From Lachnospiraceae bacterium UBA6452 (GTDB taxonomy: Bacteria; Bacillota; Clostridia; Lachnospirales; Lachnospiraceae): a DNA stretch of 5,811 nt. The stretch is taken from NCBI GenBank assembly GCA_002441865.1, contig DJNY01000130.1:1-5811 (forward strand). Direction: 5' to 3'. The translations under genes and the position numbers were made by a program. The notes under the pieces are model-generated. The model was not told where the DNA came from. It searched no databases and was given only the letters and a program-made list of their open reading frames with translations. Positions 4,899 through 5,811 of this stretch are shown here, piece after piece (the stretch's first letter is position 1; each line of letters opens with the position of its first letter).

Positions 4899-5811
4899 AT
4901 GTATTTAAAAAGTATAGAGGTGCATGGGTTTAAATCCTTTGCCAATAAGATTTTATTTGAATTCCATAATGGTATCACCGGTATTGTGGGGCCGAACGGA
5001 AGCGGAAAAAGTAACGTGGCGGATGCAGTCCGCTGGGTACTCGGTGAGCAGAGTGTCAAGCAGCTCCGTGGTGCATCCATGCAGGATGTCATTTTCTCGG
5101 GAACACAGAGCAGAAAGCCGCTTGGCTACGCCTATGTGGCGATCACACTGGATAACAGCGACCATTCACTTGCCATTGATTATGAAGAAGTGACGGTCGC
5201 ACGACGGCTGTACCGTTCGGGAGAAAGTGAATACCTCATCAACGGAACCGTATGCAGACTGAAGGATGTCAATGAGCTTTTTTACGATACAGGTATCGGT
5301 AAGGAAGGCTATTCCATCATCGGACAGGGACAGATCGATAAGATCCTGAGCGGAAAGCCGGAGGAAAGAAGAGAGCTGTTTGATGAAGCAGCAGGGATTG
5401 TAAAGTTCAAACGCCGTAAAAATGAAGCGCAGAAGAAGATGGAGAATGAAAGACAGAATCTTGTGCGTGTCAATGACATTTTAGCAGAGCTGGAAAAGCA
5501 GACAGGGCCACTGGAGAAGCAGTCTGAAAAGGCAAAGATCTATCTGAAAAAGAAAGAAGAAATGAAGACACTGGATGTCAACATGTTCCTTCTGGAAAAT
5601 AACAGAATGCAGGAGCAGCTGACTGAGGCAACTGGCAAATATGAGATCGCGCAGGCTGATCTGAATAAGGCAAAAGACAGCTTTGCAGGCATTAAGGAAG
5701 AATATGAGCGCGTTGTTGCCGAGATCGAACGTCTGGAAGAAGAGATCGGACGGGAACGGGAAAATCTGTCGAATGCATCCGAGCTGCGTGGCAAGCTGGA
5801 AGTGCAGATCA
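4899..5811 (+). CDS. smc: Chromosome segregation protein SMC, N-terminal part (runs off the window)
   Basis: Only the first 304 codons lie inside the window; complete SMC proteins are near 1,180 residues. SMC is the ATPase of the SMC-ScpAB condensin complex, which organises and separates newly replicated chromosomes. The N-terminal ATPase lobe is intact: FKSF at 11-14, the Walker A motif GPNGSGKS at 31-38, and the GQGQID Q-loop region at 142-147. FDEAAGI (161-167) ends the head. From about residue 168 the sequence becomes rich in K, E, Q and L with heptad character, the start of the long antiparallel coiled coil. The hinge, C-terminal signature and Walker B are beyond the edge. The start ATG has AGGTG at 4890-4894, 4 nt away, which matches the 5' part of the anti-Shine-Dalgarno sequence. 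It follows rnc by 12 nt. Confidence 0.97.
   Translation, partial: MYLKSIEVHGFKSFANKILFEFHNGITGIVGPNGSGKSNVADAVRWVLGEQSVKQLRGASMQDVIFSGTQSRKPLGYAYVAITLDNSDHSLAIDYEEVTVARRLYRSGESEYLINGTVCRLKDVNELFYDTGIGKEGYSIIGQGQIDKILSGKPEERRELFDEAAGIVKFKRRKNEAQKKMENERQNLVRVNDILAELEKQTGPLEKQSEKAKIYLKKKEEMKTLDVNMFLLENNRMQEQLTEATGKYEIAQADLNKAKDSFAGIKEEYERVVAEIERLEEEIGRERENLSNASELRGKLEVQI

Overview
The window looks like the chromosome of a low-to-mid GC, Gram-positive anaerobe of the class Clostridia, most likely a Lachnospiraceae gut bacterium. The basis is the gene order yceD-rpmF-plsX-acpP-rnc-smc, the four-cysteine L32 protein, strong AGGAG-type ribosome binding sites and near-consensus sigma-A promoters. I cannot name the genus from the sequence alone.

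Layout. (1) Positions 13-1644, minus strand: a 543-residue polytopic membrane protein with one large loop, resembling GT-C-type or DUF6020-like membrane glycosyltransferases. Its exact activity is unknown. (2) Positions 1645-1825: a divergent promoter region, with a good promoter in each direction. (3) Positions 1826-2533, plus strand: yceD (DUF177) and rpmF (ribosomal protein L32), followed by a strong intrinsic terminator at 2547-2583. (4) Positions 2584-2877: no credible gene. This gap holds a dense array of short-loop hairpins bounded by an inverted repeat built on TGTAATAGGAA, then a probable plsX promoter. (5) Positions 2878-5811, plus strand: plsX, acpP, rnc and the first 304 codons of smc, closely spaced and probably one transcript.

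How the genes work together. YceD and L32 belong to 50S ribosome assembly. PlsX converts acyl-ACP to acyl-phosphate for phospholipid synthesis, and the adjacent gene encodes an acyl carrier protein. RNase III processes structured RNA, including rRNA precursors. SMC is the ATPase of the chromosome-organising complex. This is a conserved housekeeping neighbourhood that couples translation, lipid and chromosome functions.

The least ordinary part is the 2579-2781 element between rpmF and plsX. It contains several perfect hairpins, a long-range pairing that encloses three of them in a cloverleaf-like fold, and flanking inverted repeats. It looks like an interspersed, REP- or MITE-like element lodged in a normally compact gene cluster.
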